Positions 43,681-54,803 of a stretch of 64,000 bases of DNA are shown here, one piece after another. The position numbers and the translations under genes were made by a program. Below the pieces are notes generated by a model. It worked only from the letters and a program-made list of their open reading frames with translations. It searched no databases and was not told the DNA's origin. Position 1 is the first letter of the stretch. Each line of letters begins with the position of its first letter. Source of the stretch: ZC4RG30 sp965652645. Lineage in GTDB: Bacteria; Pseudomonadota; Gammaproteobacteria; Steroidobacterales; Steroidobacteraceae. The stretch lies in assembly GCA_965652645.1 (NCBI GenBank), contig CBFGXE010000004.1, positions 62,001 through 126,000 on the forward strand. The letters are read 5' to 3'.

Positions 43681-45028
43681 CCTCCGGCATCGTGGCGGTC
43701 GCTTCACGGGCGGGGCGTGCCACGGTCAGCAGGTGGAAGAGGTACAGCGCACCGGCCGACACCAGCAGCGGCGCGGCCATGGCCCAGAACACCGATTGCG
43801 GCGAAAGCCCTGCGCCGAGCATCCAGCCAGCCACCATGGGACTCAGGGTGTTGCCCACGCGGCCGAAGGCCACTGCCGAGCCGATGCCCGTGGAACGGAT
43901 ATCGGTGGGGTAGTAGCGCACCGCCAGCGGATACAGAAGGAAGAACACGCCCGAGACGAATACACCGCAAAGCAACGACAGGGCCATGTGCCAGCGCCTG
44001 CCGCCATCCAGCGCCATGCCCAGCGCGATCGTCAGCACCGCCGCGACCAGCACCGCGGTGATCAGCACCTTGTCGTGGTGCCAGCGCCGGCTGAACAGTG
44101 GCAGCACCAGTCCGCCCAGGATGGCGCCACCGGAATAAAGCGCCATGGCATCCACGCCCACGGCCGCCGCATGCCCGGCCTCGGTGTAGATCTTGGTCAG
44201 CCAGTTGGTGAAGAAGCTCAGCGGCCAACCGATGCCAATGAAGGCCGTCCACAGCAGCGCAGTCCCCCAGGCGCGGCTGGGCGCGAAGAGCTCGAACAGC
44301 CGGAAGCCCTTCACGGGCGGGTCCGCCTCGTGCACGGCGGTGCCAGGCGCGACGCCCAGGCCGCGCAGCACCGCGGCCAGGCGCCGGCCGCCAGGCTCCT
44401 TCAGGCCCAGGTAGCGTGGCGACTCCGGCAGCAGCGAAGCCAGCAGCGTCACGGCGGCGCAGGCCAGGGCGGCGAACAGCAGCAGCAGCTGCCAGCGCAT
44501 GGCGGCCACGGAGGGAAACTTCATCACCAGGGCAGCCAGCAACGCACCCACCGCCTGGCCGAGGATGACCAGCGCCACGACGCTGGGTCGCGTGCGCGCC
44601 GGCAGGAATTCCGACACCAGTGACACTGCAGCGGGGATCACGCCACCGAATGCGATGCCGGCCGCAAGGCGGCACAGCAGCAGTTGCGGATAGCTGTTCA
44701 CCAGTGCCGTGGCCAGCGTCGCCGCCGTCATCAGCGTCATGGTCGCCAGCAGCGACCCGCGCCGGCCGATGCGGTCGGCCAGCCAGCCTGCGCCCAGGCC
44801 GCCGAATATCAGTCCGAAGGCACTGGCACCGAACATCAGCCCCAGTGCCACGGAACCCAGTTCCCAGGAGACAGTGATCGAGGGCGCCAGCAGCGGGATC
44901 AGCTGCAGGTCGATGCCCTCGACCAGCGTGACCATGGCGCATAGCGCGATGACACGCACCTGGATCGGGTGGATGCGGCCACGGTCGATGAGGTCCTGCA
45001 GCGATTCGCGGACTGGGCTGGGCATCAT
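43649..45028 (-). CDS. MFS permease, aromatic acid:H+ symporter (AAHS)-like (island copy 2)
   Basis: Twelve-helix transporter of about 459 residues. The N-terminal DLIDRGRIHPIQVRVIALCA followed by a helix with EGIDLQLIPLLAPSI is characteristic of the 4-hydroxybenzoate/protocatechuate AAHS group, and GAGWLADRIGRRGSLL is the loop 2-3 signature. This points to uptake of an aromatic carboxylate. I start at the ATG at 45028 (MMPSPVRESLQ), downstream of a TACTAT box; the frame is open to 45094. Divergent from amidohydrolase C and convergent with amidohydrolase B. Confidence 0.87.
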   Translation of the reverse strand: MMPSPVRESLQDLIDRGRIHPIQVRVIALCAMVTLVEGIDLQLIPLLAPSITVSWELGSVALGLMFGASAFGLIFGGLGAGWLADRIGRRGSLLATMTLMTAATLATALVNSYPQLLLCRLAAGIAFGGVIPAAVSLVSEFLPARTRPSVVALVILGQAVGALLAALVMKFPSVAAMRWQLLLLFAALACAAVTLLASLLPESPRYLGLKEPGGRRLAAVLRGLGVAPGTAVHEADPPVKGFRLFELFAPSRAWGTALLWTAFIGIGWPLSFFTNWLTKIYTEAGHAAAVGVDAMALYSGGAILGGLVLPLFSRRWHHDKVLITAVLVAAVLTIALGMALDGGRRWHMALSLLCGVFVSGVFFLLYPLAVRYYPTDIRSTGIGSAVAFGRVGNTLSPMVAGWMLGAGLSPQSVFWAMAAPLLVSAGALYLFHLLTVARPAREATATMPEAMRTAPADSR

Positions 45029-45065
45029 CGTGCGGGACCCGTGGCTGCAGGTTGAAGGTGGCAGG

Positions 45066-45111
45066 ATAGTAGAACTGCCATCGGGATGCGTCACGCGCGA
45101 AGCGATAGACT
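45066..45111. promoter_or_regulatory. Divergent -10 boxes between AAHS permease and amidohydrolase C
   Basis: Minus strand: TACTAT (45071-45066), about 38 nt before the permease ATG. Plus strand: TAGACT (45106-45111), 6 nt before the amidohydrolase ATG, implying a leaderless message. Neither has a convincing -35 box. Confidence 0.4.
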
Positions 45112-45117
45112 CGCGTC

Positions 45118-46095
45118 ATGGACCTGTTGTTCGACACGCACGCGCACCTGATTTCCGACGACTGGGACACCTATCCGCCGCGGCCCCTGGCCCCGGGACT
45201 GCCAGTGCCGGCGCGCACCAGCTACACGGTCACCGCCGAATCACTCATCCAGATGATGGATGCGCACGGCGTCGCCACGTCCTGCGTGGTGCAGCGGGGG
45301 CATCTCTACGGGCACGACAACAGCTACATCATCGAGGCGGCGCGGCGCTTTCCCGGTCGCCTGCTGCCGGTGGTGATCCTCGATACACAGGACCCATCCA
45401 CCCCGCAGGCACTGTCCGAGCTCGCCGCGCAGCGCCTCGTCAGCGGCCTGCGCCTGGCCAACACGCGCCCGTCACGGCTGGATACGGACTGGATGGCCTC
45501 TTCCGCGACCCTTGCGGCATGGAAGGCCTGCGAGTCACTGCAGCTGCCGGTGTCCATCATCTTCTTCCAGAACCAGCTTTCCTGGACCCTGCCCTTGCTG
45601 CGCGACATCGCGCGTGCACATCCGGGCCTGCCCGTGCTCATCGACCACCTCGGCATTCCCTGGGGCGCCTCGCTGCCGGAGCTGGCCTGGGCACGCGAGG
45701 CCGGCATCGGCACTGCGATGCCGCCGCCGCCCGACTACGGCATCGACAGCACGATCGGCCTGCTGGCCGACACGCCCAACATCCATTTCAAGTTCACCGA
45801 GATCAACGTGGAGCGCATGCAGGAAGGCGGTGTCGACCCGGCCGACGTGGTGCGGCGCATGGCCGACCGCTTCGGTGCCGGGCGACTCTGCTGGGGATCG
45901 GACGTGGGGCAGAGCCTGTCCTGGCCTTACGCCGGCAAGATCGCCCACGCGCATGCGGCAGCCCGCCTGCTCAATGCCACGGAACGCAGCCAGTTCCTGC
46001 ACGGCACCGCAGAACGCATCTACGGGGCAAAGCTGGCCGGTCAGCGTGCAGGGCCGCGCCCGCCCGGCACGAACACGGCCCTGGCGGTGTCGTAG
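45118..46095 (+). CDS. Amidohydrolase-2 family enzyme (island copy C)
   Basis: Cytosolic TIM-barrel enzyme of 325 residues. Metal-site motifs are LLFDTHAHLIS at the very start, VLIDHLGIPW (His) and LCWGSDVGQS (Asp). It resembles copy D downstream in layout (GHDNSYIIEAARRFPGRLLP against TDNSYLLDVCRAHPGRATP), so the two are likely paralogues with related substrates. Its last 55 bp overlap the convergent copy D gene. Decarboxylase or hydrolase action is possible; substrate unknown. Confidence 0.86.
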   Translation: MDLLFDTHAHLISDDWDTYPPRPLAPGLPVPARTSYTVTAESLIQMMDAHGVATSCVVQRGHLYGHDNSYIIEAARRFPGRLLPVVILDTQDPSTPQALSELAAQRLVSGLRLANTRPSRLDTDWMASSATLAAWKACESLQLPVSIIFFQNQLSWTLPLLRDIARAHPGLPVLIDHLGIPWGASLPELAWAREAGIGTAMPPPPDYGIDSTIGLLADTPNIHFKFTEINVERMQEGGVDPADVVRRMADRFGAGRLCWGSDVGQSLSWPYAGKIAHAHAAARLLNATERSQFLHGTAERIYGAKLAGQRAGPRPPGTNTALAVS

Positions 46096-47048
46096 AAGAA
46101 GGCCGACCGTTCCCTCGCCGACAGCCCCGACGCCGCGGCAATCATGTTCTTCGTGTACTGCACGTCGTCGACCTCGACGTTGCCATAGTCCGAGCCCCAC
46201 ATCAGGTGGTCGGCACCGAAGGTCTGCACCATGTGCTCCACGAAGGGCTTCAGCGCCACCATGGGCTTGCCGGCGTTCTTCGCGTTGGCTTCCATTTCCG
46301 ACACGAGGAAATTGGTGAGCTTGTAGTACACGTTGCGGTGTTTCGCCAGCGCGTAATGCCCGGGCGTGAGGCCGAAGGTTTCCGGCAGCACCTCCGGTCG
46401 CGGGAAGCCGACGTGGTCCATGGCGATCTTCACGTTCGGGTACTTGTCGGCGAACCTCGCCACCTGGGTGAGCACCCTGTCGTCGCCCCCCAGCGGCATC
46501 AGCACCACCGACAGGCCGAGGTCATTGCACACCTTCCATGAGGGCTCGGACTGCGGCGACAGCCAGGCCGGCGGTGCATCACCGCGTGCCGATCCCGTCC
46601 AGCGGATGGCCGTCAGCCGCTCCTCCCGCGCCCACTTCACCAGCGTTTCCGGTGTCTTCGCATCGGTGGGACCGAGGATGACCACGGGCGTGGCGCGCCC
46701 TGGGTGGGCACGGCACACATCCAGCAGGTAGCTGTTGTCGGTGCCGTAGGTGCTGTTGTATTGCACGCCGGTGCCTTGCTCCACGCCGATGGAATCCCAG
46801 AAACGGAATACCGTGGCCGCATCCATGGGATTGGCCCTGGCCTTGGCGACCATGCGCTCCTTGCCGTAGCGGGACCCGGAACCGTCGAAGAAATACTTGT
46901 CCGGTTCATAGGTGTAGAAATGCGCGTGGGTGTCGAACAGCTTCACGCCCAGCGGAGTGGCCGGTGCGGCGGCCTGGCCCTGTCGGGACAGCGAGCCTGC
47001 AGTCGCCGCGGCGATGGAAAGGGCGACAAACGAGCGGCGATTGATCAT
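46041..47048 (-). CDS. Amidohydrolase-2 family enzyme with a Tat signal, exported (island copy D)
   Basis: Protein of 335 residues. It starts with a twin-arginine signal, MINRRSFVALSIAAATAG, so it is folded with its metal in the cytoplasm and then exported. The mature part has KLFDTHAHFYTYEP (HxH), IAMDHVGFPR (His) and LMWGSDYGNV (Asp). A strong ribosome site (GGAGGAGCG) precedes the ATG. Its product would act in the periplasm, perhaps with the exported triple SnoaL protein. Convergent overlap of 55 bp with copy C. Divergent from the GntR gene. Confidence 0.87.
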   Translation of the reverse strand: MINRRSFVALSIAAATAGSLSRQGQAAAPATPLGVKLFDTHAHFYTYEPDKYFFDGSGSRYGKERMVAKARANPMDAATVFRFWDSIGVEQGTGVQYNSTYGTDNSYLLDVCRAHPGRATPVVILGPTDAKTPETLVKWAREERLTAIRWTGSARGDAPPAWLSPQSEPSWKVCNDLGLSVVLMPLGGDDRVLTQVARFADKYPNVKIAMDHVGFPRPEVLPETFGLTPGHYALAKHRNVYYKLTNFLVSEMEANAKNAGKPMVALKPFVEHMVQTFGADHLMWGSDYGNVEVDDVQYTKNMIAAASGLSARERSAFFYDTARAVFVPGGRGPAR

Positions 47049-47253
47049 GGACGCTCCTCCGCGGGTGCGCGGTCAATGCATGGCGGAATGCAACGCTCGA
47101 AGATGTTAACCCCTCGGGATTGACATGCCAGGTCCGCCCGGCTTGCGCCCTCGACACTTGCACCATGCGGTGCCGCGACTTGACCGGGACGGATCAGGAC
47201 AGGACCGGGATGGCCGGCCGCCGGCACTCCCGGGCCGCCGCGGAGGTCTGCGT

Positions 47254-47259
47254 TATGAT
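47254..47259 (+). promoter_or_regulatory. Candidate -10 box of the GntR-family gene (TATGAT)
   Basis: TATGAT, with predicted start near 47266, about 37 nt before the ATG. The 254-bp space 47049-47302 between the divergent genes otherwise holds a TTGACA (47120-47125) without a matching -10 and a GTTAAC palindrome (47105-47110). Confidence 0.4.
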
Positions 47260-47302
47260 GGCCGCGACCTGTTCCAGCCCTTCCGAGGCACCCGGCAAAC
47301 GC

Positions 47303-47995
47303 ATGAGCACCGATGCGCCCACCAACGAAACGACAGCCACCCAACGGGTGATCCGCCGTTCGCAGGGCATCGTCGACGAGGTGTTCGAGGTGATCCGCAG
47401 CGACATCATGTCCCTGCGCATCCCGCCGGACACGCGCATTTCCATCGACGAGCTGGCACGCAAGCTGGGCGTGTCGCAGACACCGATCCGCGAGGCATTG
47501 AGCCGGCTCGAGGCCACCGGGCTGGTCACCAAGCGCCACCTCTTCGGCTACTGCTGCGCGCCGCAGCTGAATCGCCGCCAGCTCGACGAGCTCTACGAGA
47601 TGCGCCTGCTGCTGGAACCGTTCGCCGCCCGCTGTGCCGCCGAACGCATGAGCGATGCGCAGCTCGCCAGCGTGCGGCGACTGGCCACAGCGATGGAGCC
47701 CGGCGAATCCCGACGCTCCTACGACCGCTTTGCCGTCCAGGATTCCGAGCTGCACGACCTCATCGCCACTGGCAGCGGCAACCTGCTGGTGCGCGAGGCG
47801 CTCGCCCGCCTCAACACCCACCTGCACATCTTCCGCCTGCGCTTCCACAGCGAGGTGACGCGCGAGGCCAGCACCGAGCATGCGCACCTGGTCGAAGCGC
47901 TCTGCGCCCGCGACCGGGCCGGTGCAGAGGCGGCGATGCGGGCTCACATCGAGAAGTCCTACCAGCGCCTGCAGGCCTGGGCGGCAGACGGCTGA
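47303..47995 (+). CDS. GntR-family transcription regulator, FCD (FadR/VanR) subgroup
   Basis: Regulator of 230 residues. The N-terminal winged helix has ISIDELARKLGVSQTPIREA (about residues 50-69) with LSRLEATGLV completing it. The C-terminal all-helical FCD effector domain contains YEMRLLLEPFAARCAAERM and the metal/ligand residues ELHDLI, EHAHLVEAL, MRAHIEKSY. FCD regulators commonly sense organic acids and repress catabolic genes, so it is a good candidate for control of the island. The next gene is an AraC regulator with a dyad over its promoter. Confidence 0.9.
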   Translation: MSTDAPTNETTATQRVIRRSQGIVDEVFEVIRSDIMSLRIPPDTRISIDELARKLGVSQTPIREALSRLEATGLVTKRHLFGYCCAPQLNRRQLDELYEMRLLLEPFAARCAAERMSDAQLASVRRLATAMEPGESRRSYDRFAVQDSELHDLIATGSGNLLVREALARLNTHLHIFRLRFHSEVTREASTEHAHLVEALCARDRAGAEAAMRAHIEKSYQRLQAWAADG

Positions 47996-48015
47996 AACGG
48001 CCCTCGCGCCCTGAA

Positions 48016-48052
48016 TTGACAAGGCCCGGCCGTCATCCTATAGGATATAGGA
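48016..48052 (+). promoter_or_regulatory. araC-type gene promoter with an operator dyad over the -10
   Basis: TTGACA (48016-48021), exactly 17 bp, TATAGG (48039-48044). A perfect dyad, TCCTATA-GGA-TATAGGA, covers 48036-48052 and contains the 12-bp palindrome ATCCTATAGGAT (48035-48046). A protein bound here would block the -10. The FCD regulator encoded just upstream and the AraC protein itself are the candidates. Confidence 0.65.
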
Positions 48053-49026
48053 AATACGAAGCGGGGGAGCAATGGAGGCCAGCAACACCGGGCCCGCAGG
48101 CCCGGGCCGCAACCGGCTCGCAGCCTGGAGCGCGCAGTTCTGCGCGCAATTCGACCGCAGCGAACTGTTCGCGACGGACCTCGGGGGCTTCGATGCCAGC
48201 ATGCAGGTGGGCTCCCTGGGAATGCTGCGGTTCGCGCGCGTTGCGTGCATGGGCACGGCGGTGGATCGCATGCCCGCAGCCGATGCCCGCGAGTCCGGCA
48301 GTGGCTACACGCTCATCGTGCAACTGGAAGGCCGCGGCAATCTGTCACAGTATGGGCAGTGTTGCGAACTTGCCCCGGGTGACCTCGTACTGTGCGACAA
48401 CTGCGCTCCCCACAAGCACCGCATGGAAAGCGGATCAACGGTGCTGCTGGTGCGTGTGCCCGCCAAGGCACTGCGCCAGCACCTGCCCTCCCCCGAACAG
48501 TTCTGCGGCCGCCGCCTGCCGGCGGGCACCGGCATGACCGACGTGGCCGCCTCGCTGGTGCGCAATTTCTGCGCGCAGGCGCAGGCGGAACTGCCGCTGG
48601 CCGCGCAGGAGTGCCTGTCGCGCCAGGCGCTGGAAACCGTGGCGCTGGCGTATTCCATGGCGTTCCGCCAGCTGGCGTCCACCACATCGGCTTCCGGCAG
48701 CCGCTATGCGCGTGCGCGGCTGTTCATCGAGCAGCACCTGGGAGATCCGGAACTCGGCCCCCACAGCATTGCCACCGCGCTGAACGTCTCGGCGCGCTAC
48801 CTGCGCATGATCTTCGCGCGCGAGGGCGAGTGCATCTCCTCCTACGTGCTGCGGCGGCGGCTGGAGGAGACCGCCCGCCAGCTCGCCGATCCGCGCTGGC
48901 GTGGCCGCTCCATCTGCGAGATCGCCTTCAACTGGGGCTTCAACAGCGCGCCGCATTTCAGCCGCAGCTTCCGCGAGCAGTACGGCATGCCACCGCGCGA
49001 GTACCGCGCCAGGCAGGTCGCCGCTG

Positions 49027-50994
<1,968 letters not shown>

Positions 50995-52446
50995 TCAGTT
51001 CGTGCCGCCCACCGTCATCGCATCGATGCGCACGGTGGGCTGGCCCACGCCCACGGGCACGCTCTGGCCTTCCTTGCCGCAGGTGCCCACGCCCTCGTCG
51101 AGCTTCAGGTCGTTGCCCACCATCGACACGCGCGTGAGCACGTCCGGGCCGTTGCCGATCAGCGTGGCGCCCTTGATGGGGCGCGTGATGCGGCCGTTCT
51201 CGATCAGGTAGGCCTCGCTGGCGGAGAACACGAACTTGCCGGAGGTGATGTCCACCTGCCCGCCGCCGAAGTTCACCGCATAGATGCCCTTGTCCACCGA
51301 GGCGATGATCTCGCCCGGGTCATGCGGGCCGGGCCGCATGTAGGTGTTGGTCATGCGCGGCAGCGTCATGTGCGCGAAGGATTCGCGGCGGCCGTTGCCG
51401 GTGGACTTCGTGCCCATCAGGCGCGCGTTGTGCGCATCCTGCAGGTAGCCCTTGAGCACGCCGTTCTCGATCAGCGTGGTGCACTGGGTGGGCGTGCCTT
51501 CGTCGTCGATGTTCAGCGAGCCGCGGCGTGCCGACAGCGTGCCGTCGTCCACCACCGTGCAGTGCTCGCTGGCCACGCGCTCGCCGATGCGGTTGCTGAA
51601 GGCCGAGGTGCCCTTGCGGTTGAAGTCGCCTTCCAGCCCGTGGCCGATCGCCTCGTGCAGCAGGATGCCGGGCCAGCCCGGCGCCAGCACCACGGGCATC
51701 TGCCCGGCGGGCGCGGGCACGGCCTCCAGGTTCACCAGCGCCTGGCGCACGGCCTCGCGCGCCAGCTTCAGCGGCTTTTCGTCGGCCACCAGCTCGGCCA
51801 GCGTGTAGCGGCCGCCGGCGCCGGCATAGCCCTGCTCGCGGCGCCCGTCCTGCTCGACGATCACGGAAACATTGAAGCGCACCAGCGGCCGCACGTCCGC
51901 GGCGAGCTGGCCGTCGCTGCCGGCCACCAGCACCACCTCATGCACGGCATTGCAGCTGGCCATCACCTGCTTCACGCGCGGATCCATGGCGCGCGTCTGG
52001 CGGTCCACGCGCATCAGCCACTCGATCTTCAGCGCGTCATCCATGCTGGTGAGCGGGTCATCCGGCCGGTAGAGCAACGGCGAGGTGTCGATGCGCCGCC
52101 AGGCCTGCACGCCCTTGCCGGGGCTTTGTCTTGCGATGGCCCGCGCGGCACGCGAAGCCTCTTGCAGTGCATCAGGCTGGATCTCGTCCGAATAGGCGAA
52201 GCCGGTCTTCTCGCCGCTGATGGCGCGCACGCCCACGCCTTCCTCGATGCTGGCGCTGCCCTCCTTCACGATGCCGTCTTCCAGCGCCCAGGACTCCTCG
52301 CGCGATACCTGGAAATACAGGTCCGCGGCATCGATGGCATGGTCCATCACCAGGCCCAGCGTGCGGTCGAGCCAGCGCTCGTCGAGGCCGCCGGGAGTGA
52401 GGATGGCCCGGCGCGCCAGGGCCAGATTGTCGGAAGAGGCGGTCAT
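50995..52446 (-). CDS. tldD: Metalloprotease TldD
   Basis: Zinc protease subunit of 483 residues that works with PmbA/TldE on unfolded peptides. The zinc site is LLHEAIGHGLEGDFNRKGTS (HExxxH at about residues 263-268). N-terminal EESWALEDGIVKEGS and C-terminal GGGQVDITSGKFVFSASEAY are family features. It ends one base from the acetoacetyl-CoA synthetase gene and follows the nitrilase gene by 10 bp in the minus-strand core block. Its usual neighbour pmbA lies 22 kb away, beyond the catabolic island. Confidence 0.95.
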   Translation of the reverse strand: MTASSDNLALARRAILTPGGLDERWLDRTLGLVMDHAIDAADLYFQVSREESWALEDGIVKEGSASIEEGVGVRAISGEKTGFAYSDEIQPDALQEASRAARAIARQSPGKGVQAWRRIDTSPLLYRPDDPLTSMDDALKIEWLMRVDRQTRAMDPRVKQVMASCNAVHEVVLVAGSDGQLAADVRPLVRFNVSVIVEQDGRREQGYAGAGGRYTLAELVADEKPLKLAREAVRQALVNLEAVPAPAGQMPVVLAPGWPGILLHEAIGHGLEGDFNRKGTSAFSNRIGERVASEHCTVVDDGTLSARRGSLNIDDEGTPTQCTTLIENGVLKGYLQDAHNARLMGTKSTGNGRRESFAHMTLPRMTNTYMRPGPHDPGEIIASVDKGIYAVNFGGGQVDITSGKFVFSASEAYLIENGRITRPIKGATLIGNGPDVLTRVSMVGNDLKLDEGVGTCGKEGQSVPVGVGQPTVRIDAMTVGGTN

Positions 52447-52456
52447 CGGGAGTTCC

Positions 52457-53296
52457 TTACTGGATGATGCGGCCGAGGACGCGGTGTTCAAGGGCCGGGA
52501 ATTCGCGGCGGACACGCGCCTGGCGGGCGAGGTCGACGTCGCCCGCCGCAACGCCCTCGCCCTCCGGGAGCACATCGACGATGCCGCCCCAGCAGTCCAC
52601 CACCATGCTGTGGCCAAAGGTGGCGCGGCCGTTGGGATGCTGGCCCACCTGGGCCGAAACCACAAGGTGGCACAGGTTCTCCACCGCGCGGGCCCGCACC
52701 AGAAGGTCCCAATGGGCCTGCCCGGTGGGCACGGTGAAGGCGGCCGAGACCACGAAATAATCCGCCCCCTGCCCGCTCATGCGGCGGAACAGCTCCGGGA
52801 AGCGCAGGTCGTAGCACACCGCCACGCCGATGCGGCCGGCCGGCGTGTCGAAAACGCCGATGCTGCGACCCGGTGCCATGCCGGCGGACTCCCGGTGCGA
52901 CTCCTCGGCATCGGGCACGTTCACGTCGAACAGGTGGATCTTGTCGTAGCGGCCGATGCGCTGCCCGTCCGGCCCGTAGACCAGGCTGGCAGGCGCCACG
53001 CGCTCCTCGCCCGGGATCTTCAGCGGCATGGTGCCGCCCACCACGGTGAGCCCGAGCTCCCGCGCCGCAGCAGACAGCATGGACTGGATGGGTCCCTCGC
53101 CGTCGGGTTCCGCGATCCCGCGCTTGTCGCGTTCGCGGCGTGCCATCAGCGCGAAGTTCTCCGGCAGCACCGCCAGCTTTGCACCGCGGCTGGCCGCCAC
53201 TTCCAGCAATTCCCGCGCACGCTGCAGGTTGCCGGCCACTTCCAGGCCGGAAGTCATCTGCACCGCCGCCACCTTCACTGCATCGATTCCCATCAC
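52457..53296 (-). CDS. Nitrilase-superfamily carbon-nitrogen hydrolase (Nit1/Nit2-like)
   Basis: Hydrolase of 279 residues with the Glu-Lys-Cys triad: LAVLPENFAL (Glu), GRYDKIHLFDV (Lys) and GVAVCYDLRFPELFR (Cys at about residue 155). The sequence fits the Nit1/Nit2 branch, whose members deaminate damaged glutathione or omega-amidate 2-keto amides as metabolite repair. In gammaproteobacteria the gene commonly sits between rng (or yhdP) and tldD, as here. It is 25 bp from rng with no yhdP between. Confidence 0.92.
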   Translation of the reverse strand: MMGIDAVKVAAVQMTSGLEVAGNLQRARELLEVAASRGAKLAVLPENFALMARRERDKRGIAEPDGEGPIQSMLSAAARELGLTVVGGTMPLKIPGEERVAPASLVYGPDGQRIGRYDKIHLFDVNVPDAEESHRESAGMAPGRSIGVFDTPAGRIGVAVCYDLRFPELFRRMSGQGADYFVVSAAFTVPTGQAHWDLLVRARAVENLCHLVVSAQVGQHPNGRATFGHSMVVDCWGGIVDVLPEGEGVAAGDVDLARQARVRREFPALEHRVLGRIIQ

Positions 53297-53321
53297 GCCA
53301 CCTGCAATTGACCGGCGCCCC

Positions 53322-54803
53322 TCAGGCCAGCACCACGTCGTACTGGTCTATGGCATACAGCGGTTCGGCCTGCAGGCGGATGGGGCGTCCCACCTGCGTC
53401 TCCAGTTCCGCCAGTCCCGCCGACTCCTCGTCCTGCAGCCAGTCCACCACGTCCTGGTGCGCCAGCACCACCAGCTCGTCGCTCTGGAACTGGCGGCTCT
53501 GGCGCATCAGCTCGCGGAAGATCTCGTGGCTGACTGTCTCGGGCGTGCGCACGTAGCCGCGCCCGTGGCATTGCGGGCAGTCCGAGCACAGGAGGTGCTC
53601 CAGGCTCTCGCGCGTGCGCTTGCGCGTCATCTCCACCAGCCCCAGCGGCGACACGCTGGCGATGTGCGTCTGCGCGCGGTCGGCCGCCAGCGCCTTCTGC
53701 AACGCATCGAGCAGCGCCTGCCTGTGGTCGGGATCCTGCATGTCGATGAAGTCGAGCACGATGATGCCGCCGAGGTTGCGCACCCTGAGCTGCCGCGCGA
53801 TGGTGACTGCGGCCTCCAGGTTGGTGCGGAAGATGGTCTCCTCCAGGTTGCGGTGCCCCACGTAGCCGCCGGTGTTCACGTCCACCGTGGTCATGGCCTC
53901 GGTCTGCTCGATCACGATGTAGCCGCCGGACTTCAGCGGCACGCGTGAGTCCAGCGCGCGGCTGATCTCCTCCTCCACGCCGTGCAGGTCGAAGATGGGG
54001 CGCGGTGCCTGGTGCAGCTCGATGCGGTCGGCGAAGTCCGGCATGAAGGCGCGCGCGAAGGAGCGCATCTTCTCGAACTCCTGCGGCGAGTCCACCAGCA
54101 CGCGGCGCACCTCCTCGCGCAGCTCGTCGCGCAGCACGCGCGTGGTCAGCGGCAGGTCCTCGTGCACCAGGTTCCCTGCCGGCGTGGTGAGCGCCCGCTC
54201 GCGCACATGCGCCCACAGGCGCTGCAGGAACAGCATGTCGGCATGCAGCGCCGGCAGTTCGGCACCCATCGCCGCCGTGCGCACGATGTAGCCGCCCTTG
54301 CCATGCTCGGCTGCCAGGCCCGACACCATCTCCCGCAGCCGGTCGCGTTCGGCCTCGGACTCGATGCGCGAGGAAACGCCCACGCGCGTGCCGCGCGGCA
54401 TGTAGACCAGGTAGCGCGAAGGCAGCGACACATGCGTGGAAAGCCGCGCGCCCTTGGTGCCCAGCGGATCCTTCACCACCTGCACCAGCAGCTCATCGCC
54501 CTCGCGCACCAGCGTGCGGATGTCCGCCTCGACGGGGCGCGCATCATCGTGCGCGTCATTGCCCGGATCCGGCGGCGGCGCCAGGATGTCGGCCACGTGC
54601 AGGAAGGCCGTGCGCGCCAGGCCGATCTCGAGGAAGGCCGCCTGCATCCCCGGCAGCACGCGCGACACGCGGCCCTTGTAGAGGTTGCTCACCAGCCCGC
54701 GCCGGCTGGCGCGTTCGATGAACACTTCCTGCAGGGCACCGTTGTCCAGCAATGCGGCGCGGGTCTCGCGCGGGGCGACGTTGACCAGGATCTCGATGCT
54801 CAT
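53322..54803 (-). CDS. rng: Ribonuclease G
   Basis: Endoribonuclease of 493 residues that matures the 5' end of 16S rRNA and cuts mRNA. It starts MSIEILVNVAPRETRAALLD. The S1 domain follows (SNLYKGRVSRVLPGMQAAFL), then the catalytic DNase I-like part with IIVLDFIDMQDPDHRQALLD (Asp metal ligands), and the zinc-link CSDCPQCHGRGYV (about residues 406-418). It lacks the long C-terminal scaffold of RNase E. The start overlaps the maf stop by four bases. Confidence 0.96.
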   Translation of the reverse strand: MSIEILVNVAPRETRAALLDNGALQEVFIERASRRGLVSNLYKGRVSRVLPGMQAAFLEIGLARTAFLHVADILAPPPDPGNDAHDDARPVEADIRTLVREGDELLVQVVKDPLGTKGARLSTHVSLPSRYLVYMPRGTRVGVSSRIESEAERDRLREMVSGLAAEHGKGGYIVRTAAMGAELPALHADMLFLQRLWAHVRERALTTPAGNLVHEDLPLTTRVLRDELREEVRRVLVDSPQEFEKMRSFARAFMPDFADRIELHQAPRPIFDLHGVEEEISRALDSRVPLKSGGYIVIEQTEAMTTVDVNTGGYVGHRNLEETIFRTNLEAAVTIARQLRVRNLGGIIVLDFIDMQDPDHRQALLDALQKALAADRAQTHIASVSPLGLVEMTRKRTRESLEHLLCSDCPQCHGRGYVRTPETVSHEIFRELMRQSRQFQSDELVVLAHQDVVDWLQDEESAGLAELETQVGRPIRLQAEPLYAIDQYDVVLA

